From Apus apus (lineage: Eukaryota; Chordata; Aves; Apodiformes; Apodidae), in contig NC_067290.1 of the NCBI RefSeq assembly GCF_020740795.1, forward strand, positions 13,560,001 to 13,624,000: a stretch of DNA of 64,000 nt, written 5' to 3'. A program made the translations under genes and the position numbers. Shown piece by piece: positions 12,301-25,109 of the stretch. The notes beneath the pieces are model-generated. The model worked only from the letters and a program-made list of their open reading frames with translations, was not told the DNA's origin and ran no database searches. Each line of letters begins with the position of its first letter. Position 1 is the first letter of the stretch.

Positions 12301-15300
12301 TTCCTGAAAAGGCTGGGGTGTGTGCTTGATGCAAGCCAAGGTCAGTACTTTGAGGGAAGTTACCTGCTCAATTTTTCTGCCTGCCATGGAGCCACTTCCA
12401 TCTATAACAAAGACGACATTTTTGGGAATCACTGGCATTTCACGAGGTGCAAAGTAATGCACAAAATACCCATTGACAATCTGAAATACAAAGTGTGAAA
12501 TCATGTATAAAATTACATCTAAATAAGTATTGCATCATAACATTCTGGCATAGCAGAAAAAGGGGTCCATGCCCAGCATTCTGTTTTAGATAAGCCCAAA
12601 TCAAAGAACTATTAAAATGTATTTCCTAGCTGGAAGCAAGACTATCTGTAGAGAGCAAATGATGAGGGAACAGCACATATATATATGTATATGCATAAAT
12701 ATATATATAAAATATATATATAATGTGCCTCAGTATTATATGTATGATCTATCTGTATTATGAATGCATGTTACTTTACCTCTTTATTATCATCTACAAG
12801 CACATCTCTGCTCATTGACTGTGACTGCCATCATTTAGCACATCCATGTATACCTCATTAGTTAAATGGTACGGAAAATAATGTACTTTATTCCCTAGGA
12901 TACACAATGGTCCATAAATATTTTTAAGTTTCTTCTCTCTTCAGATATGCCTCAACTGTCACAAAAATTAAAATAGAGCCAAGCAATTGTTTTAATAGTT
13001 ACATAAATCACATTTCTCTAAACTTCATTTACAAGAAGGCACAAGTACACCCCAGATCAGCGAAAATAATAAGAAAAATAATGTAGAGACATCTATAAAG
13101 TGGCAGTATAGATTTGGTACTGAAACAAATTTTGAAAAATTGATTTTTTTAAACAGATGATCCATTCTTGCAATGTGTCTGGTGTCCCTGGGGGTTTACT
13201 GAATATCACCATCAGTTTCTGCCACCCCTGGATTAATGGAAGCAGCTTTTCCTGTCACTCTTGGTGTTTCTAAGTTAATGTTGCTGTTTTGCTGATTTCC
13301 CAGTCAGATGTATGTATGATCTGAAAACATTTTTATTTCTGTTTCTGCTTTACCTGTATATCACCAGCAGTGGCACCTCTCTCGACATCATAACGCACAA
13401 TAAAGTCACCGTTGAGAAGGGTTTCATTGAGTTCAGGATTTGCCTTCTGTTGATCTACAGTTGGCTTAAATAAAATATGAGCCTGCAAAGCAATCAGAAG
13501 AAAAGATTTAAAGAAACATAACTGAAAGCTGCCACGGGCAGTAACATCTGGCAGGGCATGCTTTACCTTTTTTACACTCTGTACTGTGGTGAGTGCCTCA
13601 GATAACTCATTAGTCATGAAGGTACTGTCTGTCTCCAAGAAACGTATGCCTTGGGGCTCAAAGATGTGTACATCAATCTGACAATGGAGAAGAAGTTGGC
13701 ATCAGCATCTCAGAGAGAACATAGACAAGCCCCAAAAAAACACTGTTCTGCTCCCTGCCCAGCCCTTCCTCACCTGGAAATGCTTAACAAGCTGCTTTGG
13801 TTGGACCTTGATTAGCAGCTCGAACTTCCCCAGCTGCCGCTTCAATAGTTCCTCATATGTCAGCTCAAAAGTGACTTTGCTGGAGGCTGCAACGCTGATG
13901 GACACGTGAAACTGCTCCAGTTTTCTGCCTGTGATTCTTGGGGGGGAGAATAGAGATTTACCTCCTGTGGGGAGGGTTTCCTTGTGGTGGCCACTGTTTA
14001 TGAAGTGTGCTAAATAATGGCCACGGGGCTACATGGAATAAATAAATAAAGAGTAGCAGTAAATCTTACTCATCGTAGAGAAGATTTTTTACATTGCAGG
14101 TGGTATTATACACCTCATATATATCACATTAGCATGCCCTGGGTGCTGCATGTGCAAGCTGAGAAGTGGAGCGGAAACCTCTACATGCCTCAGACTGGGA
14201 TCAAGCAGAACTGGGACCATATACATGGGAAGCACAGATTAAACATCTCTTAAAAGCGTAATGGCTGCTCAAGTGCCATGGTCCTTTGCATTTGCAGGGA
14301 AGCAGACTCAACACCTGAGCATAATCCCAGCCTGGCAGAGTGCTCCCATGTGACAAGTCCCAGGGCAACACTAAAGGGTGACACCTTCCACTGATGCCCA
14401 TTGCTTGACACATACATATATGTGGATATATATATATACACACATACACACACACCTCATCCCTCCCAACAAGAACCCAAGGCTGGTTTTCACATTTATC
14501 TCAGCTGAGAGATAATGAGAAGCTGAGGAAGAATATTGGAGCAGCCTTCCTCAGGACAGCAACATACTTGACAAGGCCAGCGCTCTGCCCGCGTGAGACT
14601 GCAACATCATATTCCTTTTGAGCAGAAGCTTTCTCCATTATGATTCCTGGGTATACTTTACCATCGATGGACCTGTTTGGTTTCCATAAAAATTAATTAA
14701 TATTAGAAGGAAAGAGCTGAGGAAAGAAATCATGGAAAGCTGTTTGGTTCCCATATCCCTCCCCATCCAGGAGAATGCCAGGAGCCACCACCACAACACA
14801 GCCCTCCTCGTTGCTGGGTCTCGGGGAGGCTGGAGCAGGAGAAACATCTCCACTGAGCACATAAGTCACCCAACCTGTGCAGCAGGCAACCTTGCCCTGG
14901 CCCCAGGCACCTTCTTTCTCTTTGGCTGCTTCCTATTTTGCCCCACTGAGCATTTTGTGCAAGATCCTCCAGAGCTCCTATCTTTGTGTTTTTTGTCAGC
15001 ACCTCCTGAGTAGAAAGATGAAACACCCCCCCAACTCCCCAGAGCTGCCTCCTTCACACCACAGGTAAGGACTTGTCCTACATGGAGAAGTTGGTGATGA
15101 AGGCTGTCTTGGGTAACTCCACTTCAAAGGTTGCTTCTTTGGACTCATTAGCTCGGTTGACAATTTTGCTGGTGATGATGGTGTGGGCAAATCGTGATGT
15201 AACTTTGCAGTCCACGTGGAGGCTGTAGATTTCAATAGCAGGCTGTAAATAAAATAAACAGGCTGAAACTGAAGTACTCAGGTTTTTTCCCTTAAGGTGG

Positions 15301-15886
15301 TATTTTTGGAAAAGTCTGATGAAGGAATGAGCAGTTATAAGGTCCAGCTGGAATTGGAGATAGGGAATTGTTCATGTCCAGACTGGCCACCTGCTTATTC
15401 ACATACAACCCTGCAGCTGCAACTGCAGCCCCACACAGAATTAACAGGCTCATCTCTGTGTTGCTGTTCTACAGAAGGCTTCTGGCAGCCTTTTTCCATG
15501 GTCTTCCCTCCTCAGGGTACCCCGAAGCAGCTACTGTGTCACCCCAATACATTACCTAAGATTAACCTCAGAGCGTGATCAGGCACATCTGCAAATGTTC
15601 TCCTGTCACAGTTACATGATAACAGCCCGAACAAACAATAAAAAGGCCTTAAAAAGACCCAGAGCTCTAAAATCACATCACAATACACCTGAGGCTCCAC
15701 AGATGGTGGTTACCAGAGGAGTTAACTGCATTAACTGATCAGCTACAGCCATACCACTGGATCACCAAATGAACAAATAAGATATTGTTAAAAAAAAGAA
15801 AAGAGAAATACCTTTTGAGCAATAGTTTCTGCTAATACTACGAGTGAGGAAAAGACCATCAATGAGAGCAACATTCTTTCCTCCAT
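227..15886 (-). CDS. ITIH4: ITIH4: inter-alpha-trypsin inhibitor heavy chain 4, 3'-partial
   Basis: Secreted, liver-type plasma protein of the inter-alpha-trypsin inhibitor heavy chain family (acute phase, matrix and protease-related roles known from mammals). I joined exons by GT-AG sites and reading phase from the signal peptide at 15886 to base 227, giving about 860-870 codons; human ITIH4 is about 930 residues. Order: signal peptide (about 1-24), VIT domain (about 27-160), VWA domain (about 268-443) with MIDAS residues D275, S277, S279, T345 and D377, a variable region built from small phase 1-1 exons, and the ITI heavy chain C-terminal domain. Diagnostic ITIH4-like stretches are [25 protein letters not shown] and [13 protein letters not shown]. 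The DPHFII cleavage motif of ITIH1-3 is absent, as in ITIH4. The neighbours MUSTN1 and STIMATE match human synteny. The last exon lies beyond base 1. Confidence 0.95.
1195..1349 (-). CDS. ITIH4: ITIH4 exon 20 (C-terminal domain)
   Basis: 155 nt, acceptor TTCCTAG, donor GTATGT. It encodes [17 protein letters not shown] then [16 protein letters not shown], the counterpart of human LKMTMDKTG...LLRDTDRFSSHVGGTL. Confidence 0.92.
2806..2980 (-). CDS. ITIH4: ITIH4 exon 19 (C-terminal domain)
   Basis: 175 nt, phase 1 in and phase 2 out (donor GTAAGA). It encodes [26 protein letters not shown], aligning with the human VEVTGQ...IEVTFKNPLVWVHAS block. The acceptor ATTAAAG has a weak pyrimidine tract. 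Confidence 0.85.
3231..3467 (-). CDS. ITIH4: ITIH4 exon 18 (variable region)
   Basis: 237 nt, phase 1-1. It begins [17 protein letters not shown], aligning with human MNFRPG, and ends [12 protein letters not shown] before donor GTGTCA. That donor was chosen because it alone keeps frame with exon 19. A stronger-looking donor (GTAAGA) lies 37 nt downstream and would break the frame. Confidence 0.78.
4206..4244 (-). CDS. ITIH4: ITIH4 exon 17 (micro-exon)
   Basis: 39 nt, phase 1-1, acceptor ATTTCAG, donor GTAAGT. It encodes [12 protein letters not shown], a basic stretch in the region where mammalian ITIH4 is cut by kallikrein. Confidence 0.72.
4683..4940 (-). mobile_element. CR1 LINE 3' fragment (ITIH4 intron)
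   Basis: Starts with two copies of the reverse-complement octamer (CATAGAAT) followed by GGTTGGAAGGGACCT and GGATCATCTGGTCCAAC, the standard avian CR1 3' end. Lies in the intron between exons 16 and 17. Confidence 0.9.
5009..5038 (-). CDS. ITIH4: ITIH4 exon 16 (micro-exon)
   Basis: 30 nt, phase 1-1, with a strong CTTTCTCCAG acceptor and GTAAGT donor. It encodes HQGLRSGAA, comparable to the human RxGWNRQAGAAG region. Confidence 0.72.
5137..5163 (-). CDS. ITIH4: ITIH4 candidate micro-exon 15
   Basis: 27 nt, phase 1-1, between a CTGCAG acceptor and a GTACAG donor. It would encode SLLWERKT. It keeps frame and lies between two better micro-exons, but there is no clear human counterpart and the donor is weak, so it may be skipped or not real. 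Confidence 0.4.
6033..6065 (-). CDS. ITIH4: ITIH4 exon 14 (micro-exon)
   Basis: 33 nt, phase 1-1, with a TGTTAG acceptor and a GTAAAT donor. It encodes [11 protein letters not shown]. It is the first of several small symmetric exons that make up the variable region. Confidence 0.75.
6552..6706 (-). CDS. ITIH4: ITIH4 exon 13
   Basis: 155 nt, acceptor ACTTTAG, donor GTAAAT, ending in phase 1. It encodes [19 protein letters not shown] then TKPTGHQQ. The CR1 repeat ends only 7 nt upstream of the exon, so the splice-site region is repeat-derived. Confidence 0.94.
6714..6893 (-). mobile_element. CR1 LINE 3' fragment abutting ITIH4 exon 13
   Basis: CATAGAATC repeats, then GGTTTGGGTTGGAAGGGACT and GTTGCTCAGAGCCCCATCCA, clear CR1. 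Its terminal repeat ends 7 nt upstream of exon 13 in the sense direction. Confidence 0.92.
7437..7576 (-). CDS. ITIH4: ITIH4 exon 12
   Basis: 140 nt ending in phase 2 at donor GTAAGT. It encodes [20 protein letters not shown], a near-invariant ITIH block. Confidence 0.94.
8151..8333 (-). CDS. ITIH4: ITIH4 exon 11
   Basis: 183 nt, phase 0-0, donor GTAAGT. It encodes [20 protein letters not shown] followed by a GSEIIVSGK block, the conserved post-VWA segment. Confidence 0.93.
9218..9399 (-). CDS. ITIH4: ITIH4 exon 10 (VWA end)
   Basis: 182 nt, acceptor ATTACAG, donor GTCAGG. It encodes [20 protein letters not shown] and [29 protein letters not shown] is characteristic of ITIH4 rather than ITIH1-3. 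Confidence 0.95.
10869..10985 (-). CDS. ITIH4: ITIH4 exon 9 (VWA)
   Basis: 117 nt, acceptor TGACAG, donor GTGAGT. It encodes [33 protein letters not shown]345 and D377 complete the MIDAS site. Confidence 0.94.
11665..11833 (-). CDS. ITIH4: ITIH4 exon 8 (VWA)
   Basis: 169 nt ending in phase 1 at donor GTACCA, a weaker-than-usual donor. It encodes [19 protein letters not shown] and LLQATPENL, typical of the family VWA domain. Confidence 0.92.
12364..12480 (-). CDS. ITIH4: ITIH4 exon 7 (VWA start, MIDAS)
   Basis: 117 nt, phase 0-0, with a TTTCAG acceptor and a GTAACT donor. It encodes [14 protein letters not shown] and [16 protein letters not shown]. The DxSxS metal-site motif is intact (D275, S277, S279). 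Confidence 0.94.
12676..12724. repeat. AT-rich microsatellite (ITIH4 intron 6)
   Basis: About 49 bp of imperfect (AT)n. Confidence 0.85.
13354..13482 (-). CDS. ITIH4: ITIH4 exon 6
   Basis: 129 nt, phase 0-0, acceptor TTGCAG, donor GTAAAG. It encodes LFKPTVDQQ and [14 protein letters not shown], the linker leading into the VWA domain. Confidence 0.93.
13567..13677 (-). CDS. ITIH4: ITIH4 exon 5
   Basis: 111 nt, phase 0-0. It encodes [20 protein letters not shown], matching the conserved IFEPQGI block between the VIT and VWA domains. Confidence 0.93.
13774..13936 (-). CDS. ITIH4: ITIH4 exon 4 (VIT domain)
   Basis: 163 nt. The acceptor at CCAAG keeps frame ([10 protein letters not shown]) and the donor is GTGAGG. 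It encodes [16 protein letters not shown] and [11 protein letters not shown], strongly conserved in the family. Confidence 0.93.
14409..14455. repeat. compound (AT)n(AC)n microsatellite (ITIH4 intron 3)
   Basis: Imperfect AT dinucleotides pass into CA dinucleotides over about 47 bp, between exons 3 and 4. Confidence 0.85.
14568..14672 (-). CDS. ITIH4: ITIH4 exon 3 (VIT domain)
   Basis: 105 nt between an AACAG acceptor and a GTATGT donor. It encodes [15 protein letters not shown] and SRGQSAGLV, the family hallmark DGxxYPG...GxSAGLVK block. Confidence 0.93.
15082..15242 (-). CDS. ITIH4: ITIH4 exon 2 (VIT domain)
   Basis: 161 nt, acceptor TTTACAG, donor GTAGGA, ending in phase 2. It encodes the start of the VIT domain ([18 protein letters not shown], then [13 protein letters not shown]), which is very close to human ITIH4. 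Confidence 0.93.
15812..15886 (-). CDS. ITIH4: ITIH4 exon 1 (start and signal peptide)
   Basis: 25 codons ending in phase 0 at donor GTATTT. The peptide starts [14 protein letters not shown] and is a hydrophobic secretion signal. A second in-frame ATG lies at codon 5 (15874) and may be the one used, because the nearby TATA box implies a very short leader. Confidence 0.92.
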
Positions 15887-15915
15887 TTTGAAGATCAGAT
15901 TTTCAAATGAAAACT

Positions 15916-15973
15916 CTATTTATCTTAATCAGTTAATGAGTAACTTGTACTTGGGGATATTACGCAGACTTTG
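15916..15973 (-). promoter_or_regulatory. ITIH4: ITIH4 core promoter: TATA, HNF1-, C/EBP- and HNF4-like sites
   Basis: Reading toward the gene there is an HNF4-like half site CAAAGTCT (15966-15973), a C/EBP-like CTGCGTAAT (15959-15967), a 12 of 13 match to the HNF1 palindrome GTTAATNATTAAC (15932-15944), then a TATA-like ATAAATA (15917-15923). This is the arrangement of classic liver promoters such as albumin and suits a plasma protein. Sites are called by eye only. Confidence 0.6.
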
Positions 15974-18900
15974 AAGAGACTCAGAAACTTAATATTTACA
16001 TGTTAAACATAGGTAAAACTTTTACTTGGTTAATGCTTATTTTTCCAAAGATCTTTGCTGTTAAACATTAGAATTTTAATGTTTCATAATGCACAATGAA
16101 GAAACCCTTATATTTTCATTTTAAACTTAGATCTCCCTGTGGCACATGAAAATCCACAGGCAGATGAACTGGTCAATGCAACAAGCTGCATTTTTGGATG
16201 CGTGAATCTCTACGATACCCGACAGGAATAATTTGAAAGGGCACATCCTTAGCCTTACGTCAGGCACTTCAGAGATTTCAGGATTGCAAAGACATGCAAC
16301 ACTCACATGATATTTTATAGCTGGTGACTTCTTCAAACCTTGTGCCTCCCTGCTTAGCCAGCCCATGAGAGGTACAGAGTGGCTCTCTTAAAACATCCCT
16401 TATTGCTTCCTCTGACAAGCCATAACCCTTGTAGGTCAAACAGCAAAGTCTGTTGTGGCTTGTCCTTAGCTACACAACAAGAACAAAGCAATCAGACCTT
16501 GCCAGAACACCCTAGGAGTCAAAGCACTAAGTCAGTGCCTGTATGTACATGAATGTAAGTGTGCAAAGACACAAACCACCTAAAAATGAGAGCAACAACA
16601 GCTGTGCACAGGAGCACATCTGTCCTTGTCTGGCTCTACCACAGCTGCAATGTAGCCAGCCACAGATTCTGCAAAGCTGCCTTTAACTCATCCAGGGCTG
16701 TTGGCACAAACGGTTAGTGCTAGGAGCATCTGCACCTGAATTGAGTCAGAAAATGAGAGGGATGATGCTTTTCACCTCCTATTTTATAACAAAATATTCA
16801 TGCAACAGGAACTTGGAGCAGTTCCTGTGAAGTTTTTGTTGGTCAAAGGTTGTCTTCCAAAAAGAAATTATCTTAAAGTCTGATTTTATACACAAATCAT
16901 TGTGGACAGTGTTATACTAATATAATTCCTATGTTTACATAGTCTCCTAACACAAGATAGCTCTCATGACTATTTAAAAGGTATTTTTCTGCCTCTTCTA
17001 CAAAGCATTTTAAACACATTATGGGGAAATTATTTTTTTTTAGGCAGTAAGGTAAACAGACCCTGGGCAGAACCCATTTCAAAAGTTCATCTCCTCAGCT
17101 CTGCAACTGGAAAAATCAGAGTGAGAAATGGGGGTCAGGGAGCAAACTGTCAAGAGCCACTTCTGTGCCACATAGCTGGAGCTTGCTTGTTTTCTTGGAA
17201 AGCTTTCATTTGGCTTCATTTGTGCATTCATTCCCTAGAAAAAAATGTTTCAAATCTTGAAAATATCAAGGGGACAGGAAAAATAATATCCCCCAGGGCT
17301 GTAGTTCAGAGGAGCTCTTAGGCATGTGCAGCTGCTGCATCAGCCCCTGGTTCCTGTGTGCATTTATATGAACACACATACACAGGTACATTAAAATGCA
17401 ACCAGCTGATGCTGTGGAGAGAGGCAATTCAGAAAGACCTTCTCAGCCCTGAGCAGATGAAGGCTGAATCCCTCCCACCGTGATCTTGCTGATCATCTGC
17501 CCTATGCTGGAAGCTCCAGGATCACAGACAGCCCTCTCTCAACCAAACCTGCAGTCTGTTCCCACACACACACACTTTTTTCATATTGCTTTTTGACAGC
17601 ATTTTCCCCCTTATAACTCCATGGTAGGTGATATCATTAATTGTCCTAAATTAACACAAAGATCCTGTGTAAATACGTATTTTACGGACAAGGTGTCCAG
17701 GTGGAGAGAGGGTTCCAGTGGCTGCAGATCTGCAAGGAGATGCTAATTTAGGGCTCACTAATTTATTGCTTTGACAGACATTTACAAGTTCACTATAAAG
17801 TCTGTTGAGTACAGCCTGGTCTTACAAGGCTTGTGCTTTAAGTAACTTAAAAAAAATTAAATAAATTCACTTATCCCAGGCAGACTGTTTATACTACTTG
17901 CAAATACAGAGAAAAATTGAAACTGCTGTACAGTTGATTAACTTCTACAACACATGTAATGCTTTAATCCCTTAAAATACACAGGATTATACACTTAGTG
18001 GCTCAACATCCCCAAGAACCAAGCTTTAGCTTTCATTAAGCGGATCTGTCATCTGCTTTCTAATACCCACAAGTAAAACCACAGGGATGTCAAAAGAGCT
18101 ACTTTCAATGCAATTTAGGCTGTGAGGTGGCTCTGCCCTGCTCCTGGGGGCAGGGAGAAGCCAACACCTGGGAAGCTGTGAAATCCCTCCAGCATCCTGT
18201 TCTGGCTTGCTGAAGCAGCTGCTGTAAAACCTCATGCTCAGCCTTGTACCCAGACTCGAGCACCTTACCCTGCTTCTGTGCAAGCCAACAAGAGCTGTGC
18301 CTGCTGATGCCCAGTGCCCACTGCTGCTGGTGCAACTGGGCACCACTCCTGCAGTACCTGGTAATGCCTACCCTGAGGAATGCACATGCTATGAGATTAC
18401 TTCAGACCGCTTTGGAGGAAGAATCTAAACTCACCATCACAACAGGAGATACTTTTAAGTGCAAAAGGACCTAAAAACTCAAATCCCGGGGCTTTGTTCA
18501 GACCCCTGTCACTTTTTCTCTGTATGAAAATGAGGGGGGGGGAGGGGAGAAAGGAAAATAACACATTTTCCATTATTTGACTTATTAGATTCTCAGGGAT
18601 CAAGAAGAACATGACAAAAAATTATCCAGGCAGCTTTGTATTTTTTCCTCTCACCTACAAGTACCTCCTGTCCTGCAGCAGCCACCAGTAATTTTTCCAG
18701 CACAGCGGCAAGGCTGGGGACTGAGAGGATTCCTGCAATTCATACAGGAGAGCACAAACCTTGCTGTCACAAAAGGGAAGTGACTTCATCCCAGCAATAC
18801 ACTTTAACTTCCAATGCATATTTTTTAGATGAAGTCCATCTTAAACGGCAGAAAAAGAAAAACAAAAACAATAAAAAGAACCCTAGTCCTGGGCACTTAC

Positions 18901-19640
18901 TGTCACACTGGGAAGTACCACAAATAATTAAACCTGAGGACATCCTAGAAATAAAGCTGTTAGCAAAATCCCCAGGTTTTGGCAGATAACCTACTTTGCT
19001 TCCCTGCTGCATCCACACTGCAAGTCTGTGGGACACATAGGTTTCTGTGCTCTGCTAAATTGACACCAACACATCCAAAACCAGGTCTGAAATACAGCAC
19101 CTCCCCTCTCCTGCTACATAGTCTAGCAAATTTGCAGTGTTCATATAGCATAAAGTGATAACAATGGTTTGTCCCGCTTGTACATCTCCATAATTTATCT
19201 AATTATTAAACAACCTTCGGCCAACTTCTCATTACAGGTTAATCAGGGAGGGTTTTTTAAACCTGATGTAGGAACAGCTTCAGTGCTATCAGGGTGGAAA
19301 CGTTTTTCCCCACCATGTTTGGTTTTGTTTCTACCTTCAAAGCTCTGGGAAGGGTCTTTCTCAGAGGAAAAGGCTGTGCTGAGTTACTTGTGGGGAGCCC
19401 GAGCCCCATGAAGAAATAGTGTCCAGCAGAGAGAAAAGGGAGGGTCTTAGCTGCAAATGCTAATCTTTAAAAGTGCAAAAAAACTCGGCAGGGCAACGCA
19501 CCAGAGATTTCTTCAGTTTTTTTTAGGGAAACTTGCCCCTTAAAACCAAAGGATTTGCCACTGCATTATGCCCGTCCCACTCTGCAGCCTTGTGGCTTAA
19601 GTGTCAGACTGAACTGCGGTCGTCTAAAGGGGGTCTCCTC
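15974..19640. other. intergenic, no gene recognised
   Basis: AT-rich intergenic DNA between ITIH4 and the orphan CpG island. I see only a short CA run near 17.56 kb and small unrelated open frames. Distal ITIH4 control elements may be here but none is identifiable by eye. Confidence 0.6.
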
Positions 19641-19649
19641 GGGAGGGTT

Positions 19650-20350
19650 ATGGGCTGAGGTGGTTTTTTGGGGGGCTCAGGTATGTGGGGTACGTGACCG
19701 CGGGCTCTCCCCAAACCTGAGCGACCGCGCCGGGGTTTCCCGCCATGGCGGCCTCTGCAGGCCCCGGCAGGCCTCGCACCCCGGCCTTAGGGTGCAGGTG
19801 CATTTGGGACGCAAAAGGCAAAGATAAGATGCCTCACAGTGCTCGGAGACCTTTCAGTATCACTTTCACATCTTAATCAGGGGCTAGCCAGTGCAAAATG
19901 GAAGTAAATCTTTACATAAAAGCAGCACCTACCTCAGCACCCGCAGCCGCAGCGCACAGGGTCCGTCACCGTGTGCCCGCACGGAGCCCGCTGAGGTAAA
20001 ACACGCCGAGTTACAGCCGCGGGGGTGGGGGAAGCGACAGGTTTGATGCAGCAAATCAAGATGTAAACAGAGTTGCAAAAAAAACCAACAAACCCCACTT
20101 CCACTCCGAGTGGGTTTGTTGCTGCGGAGACACGCGGTGCCGCCCCGAGGCGGGGAGGCAGCGAGCGGGGAAGGGACGAGAGCCCTCCCCGCGGCTCTGG
20201 GGAGCCTGGCAGCTCGGCATCCTGCCTCCCAGCAGAGCTGCTTGTGGGCAACCCCGGGGGCTGTGAGGGAGCTGCAAGGAGGGAGATGTGCGGGGAAGGC
20301 GAGGAGGGGAGCCCCGTGAGCAGGGAAGGCGTCAGCCTGTGGCACAACCC
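19650..20350. promoter_or_regulatory. orphan CpG island between ITIH4 and MUSTN1
   Basis: About 700 bp rich in CpG and G+C, sharply different from the AT-rich flanks. No recognised gene starts here: ITIH4 starts 3.8 kb to one side and MUSTN1 ends 0.3 kb to the other. It contains an ATG in a strong Kozak context (19745). It could be an unannotated promoter or an intergenic regulatory island. Confidence 0.55.
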
Positions 20351-20614
20351 CAGACCTGACAGGCCTCTCCAGGGTGCGCTTCTATCAGCCCAGATCTGGG
20401 TGAAATCTCCAGGTTTCTGTGACACTTCTTTGACCAGCTCCTCCTCAGCTCCCTCTTGGTAAGGGCACACTATGAAGAAACTGCACTGACACTAAACCTG
20501 TGACATGTGGATATTTATTCTTCGCATTGGACAGGCTAGGTCATAACTTGTAGTGCCAAAGCATCCGCAGAATTGAAATTAGACTAAAGTGAAATCAGTC
20601 ACCACAGTGTGCCA

Positions 20615-20846
20615 AAATGTGTCCAACAACCTTTTTTTTTTTATTAAACCATTATAGCAAACACGGTTCAATACATAGAAAGAACATAATAAAATTTAAC
20701 ATGGAAGTTGTACCCTTTGACATAACTCTATTCCCTACTTAATGACTTACAGTAGAAATTAGTTACTAAGACCTACAGTGACTTTTGTGTAAGGGGCAGA
20801 AATTTGGGAAAACATTACAACAAACGTGGGTGAGACATCTCCACCA
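20615..20846 (-). terminator. MUSTN1: MUSTN1 3' UTR and poly(A) signal
   Basis: About 200 nt follow the stop codon. An AATAAA signal lies at 20640-20645 (minus), followed by an A run and TG-rich sequence, a normal polyadenylation layout. The cleavage site itself is estimated. Confidence 0.65.
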
Positions 20847-24994
<4,148 letters not shown>

Positions 24995-25059
24995 AACTGC
25001 GGAGCTCGCTCGACCCTAATCCCTCCCGCGCTGCTTTCCCAGCTGTGATTCAATCCAGC

Positions 25060-25097
25060 CCGGCTGCGAACGCCCGTTTTTTTCCTCGACTTATATA
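25060..25097 (-). promoter_or_regulatory. MUSTN1: MUSTN1 TATA promoter
   Basis: TATATAA at 25091-25097 lies about 97-103 nt upstream of the ATG, predicting transcription start near 25066 and a leader of about 70 nt. CAGCTG E-boxes at about 25040 and 25277, and near-AP-1 TGATTCA/TGACTC sequences around 25044-25325, fit muscle and AP-1 control reported for the mammalian gene, but none of the AP-1 sites is perfect. Confidence 0.6.
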
Positions 25098-25109
25098 GAG
25101 CATCTAACA

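Noticed and set aside
19934-20470. 178- and 138-codon minus-strand open frames in the orphan CpG island
   Set aside because: Pro/Ser/Ala-rich, in two overlapping frames, no recognisable domain; expected by chance in G+C-rich DNA.
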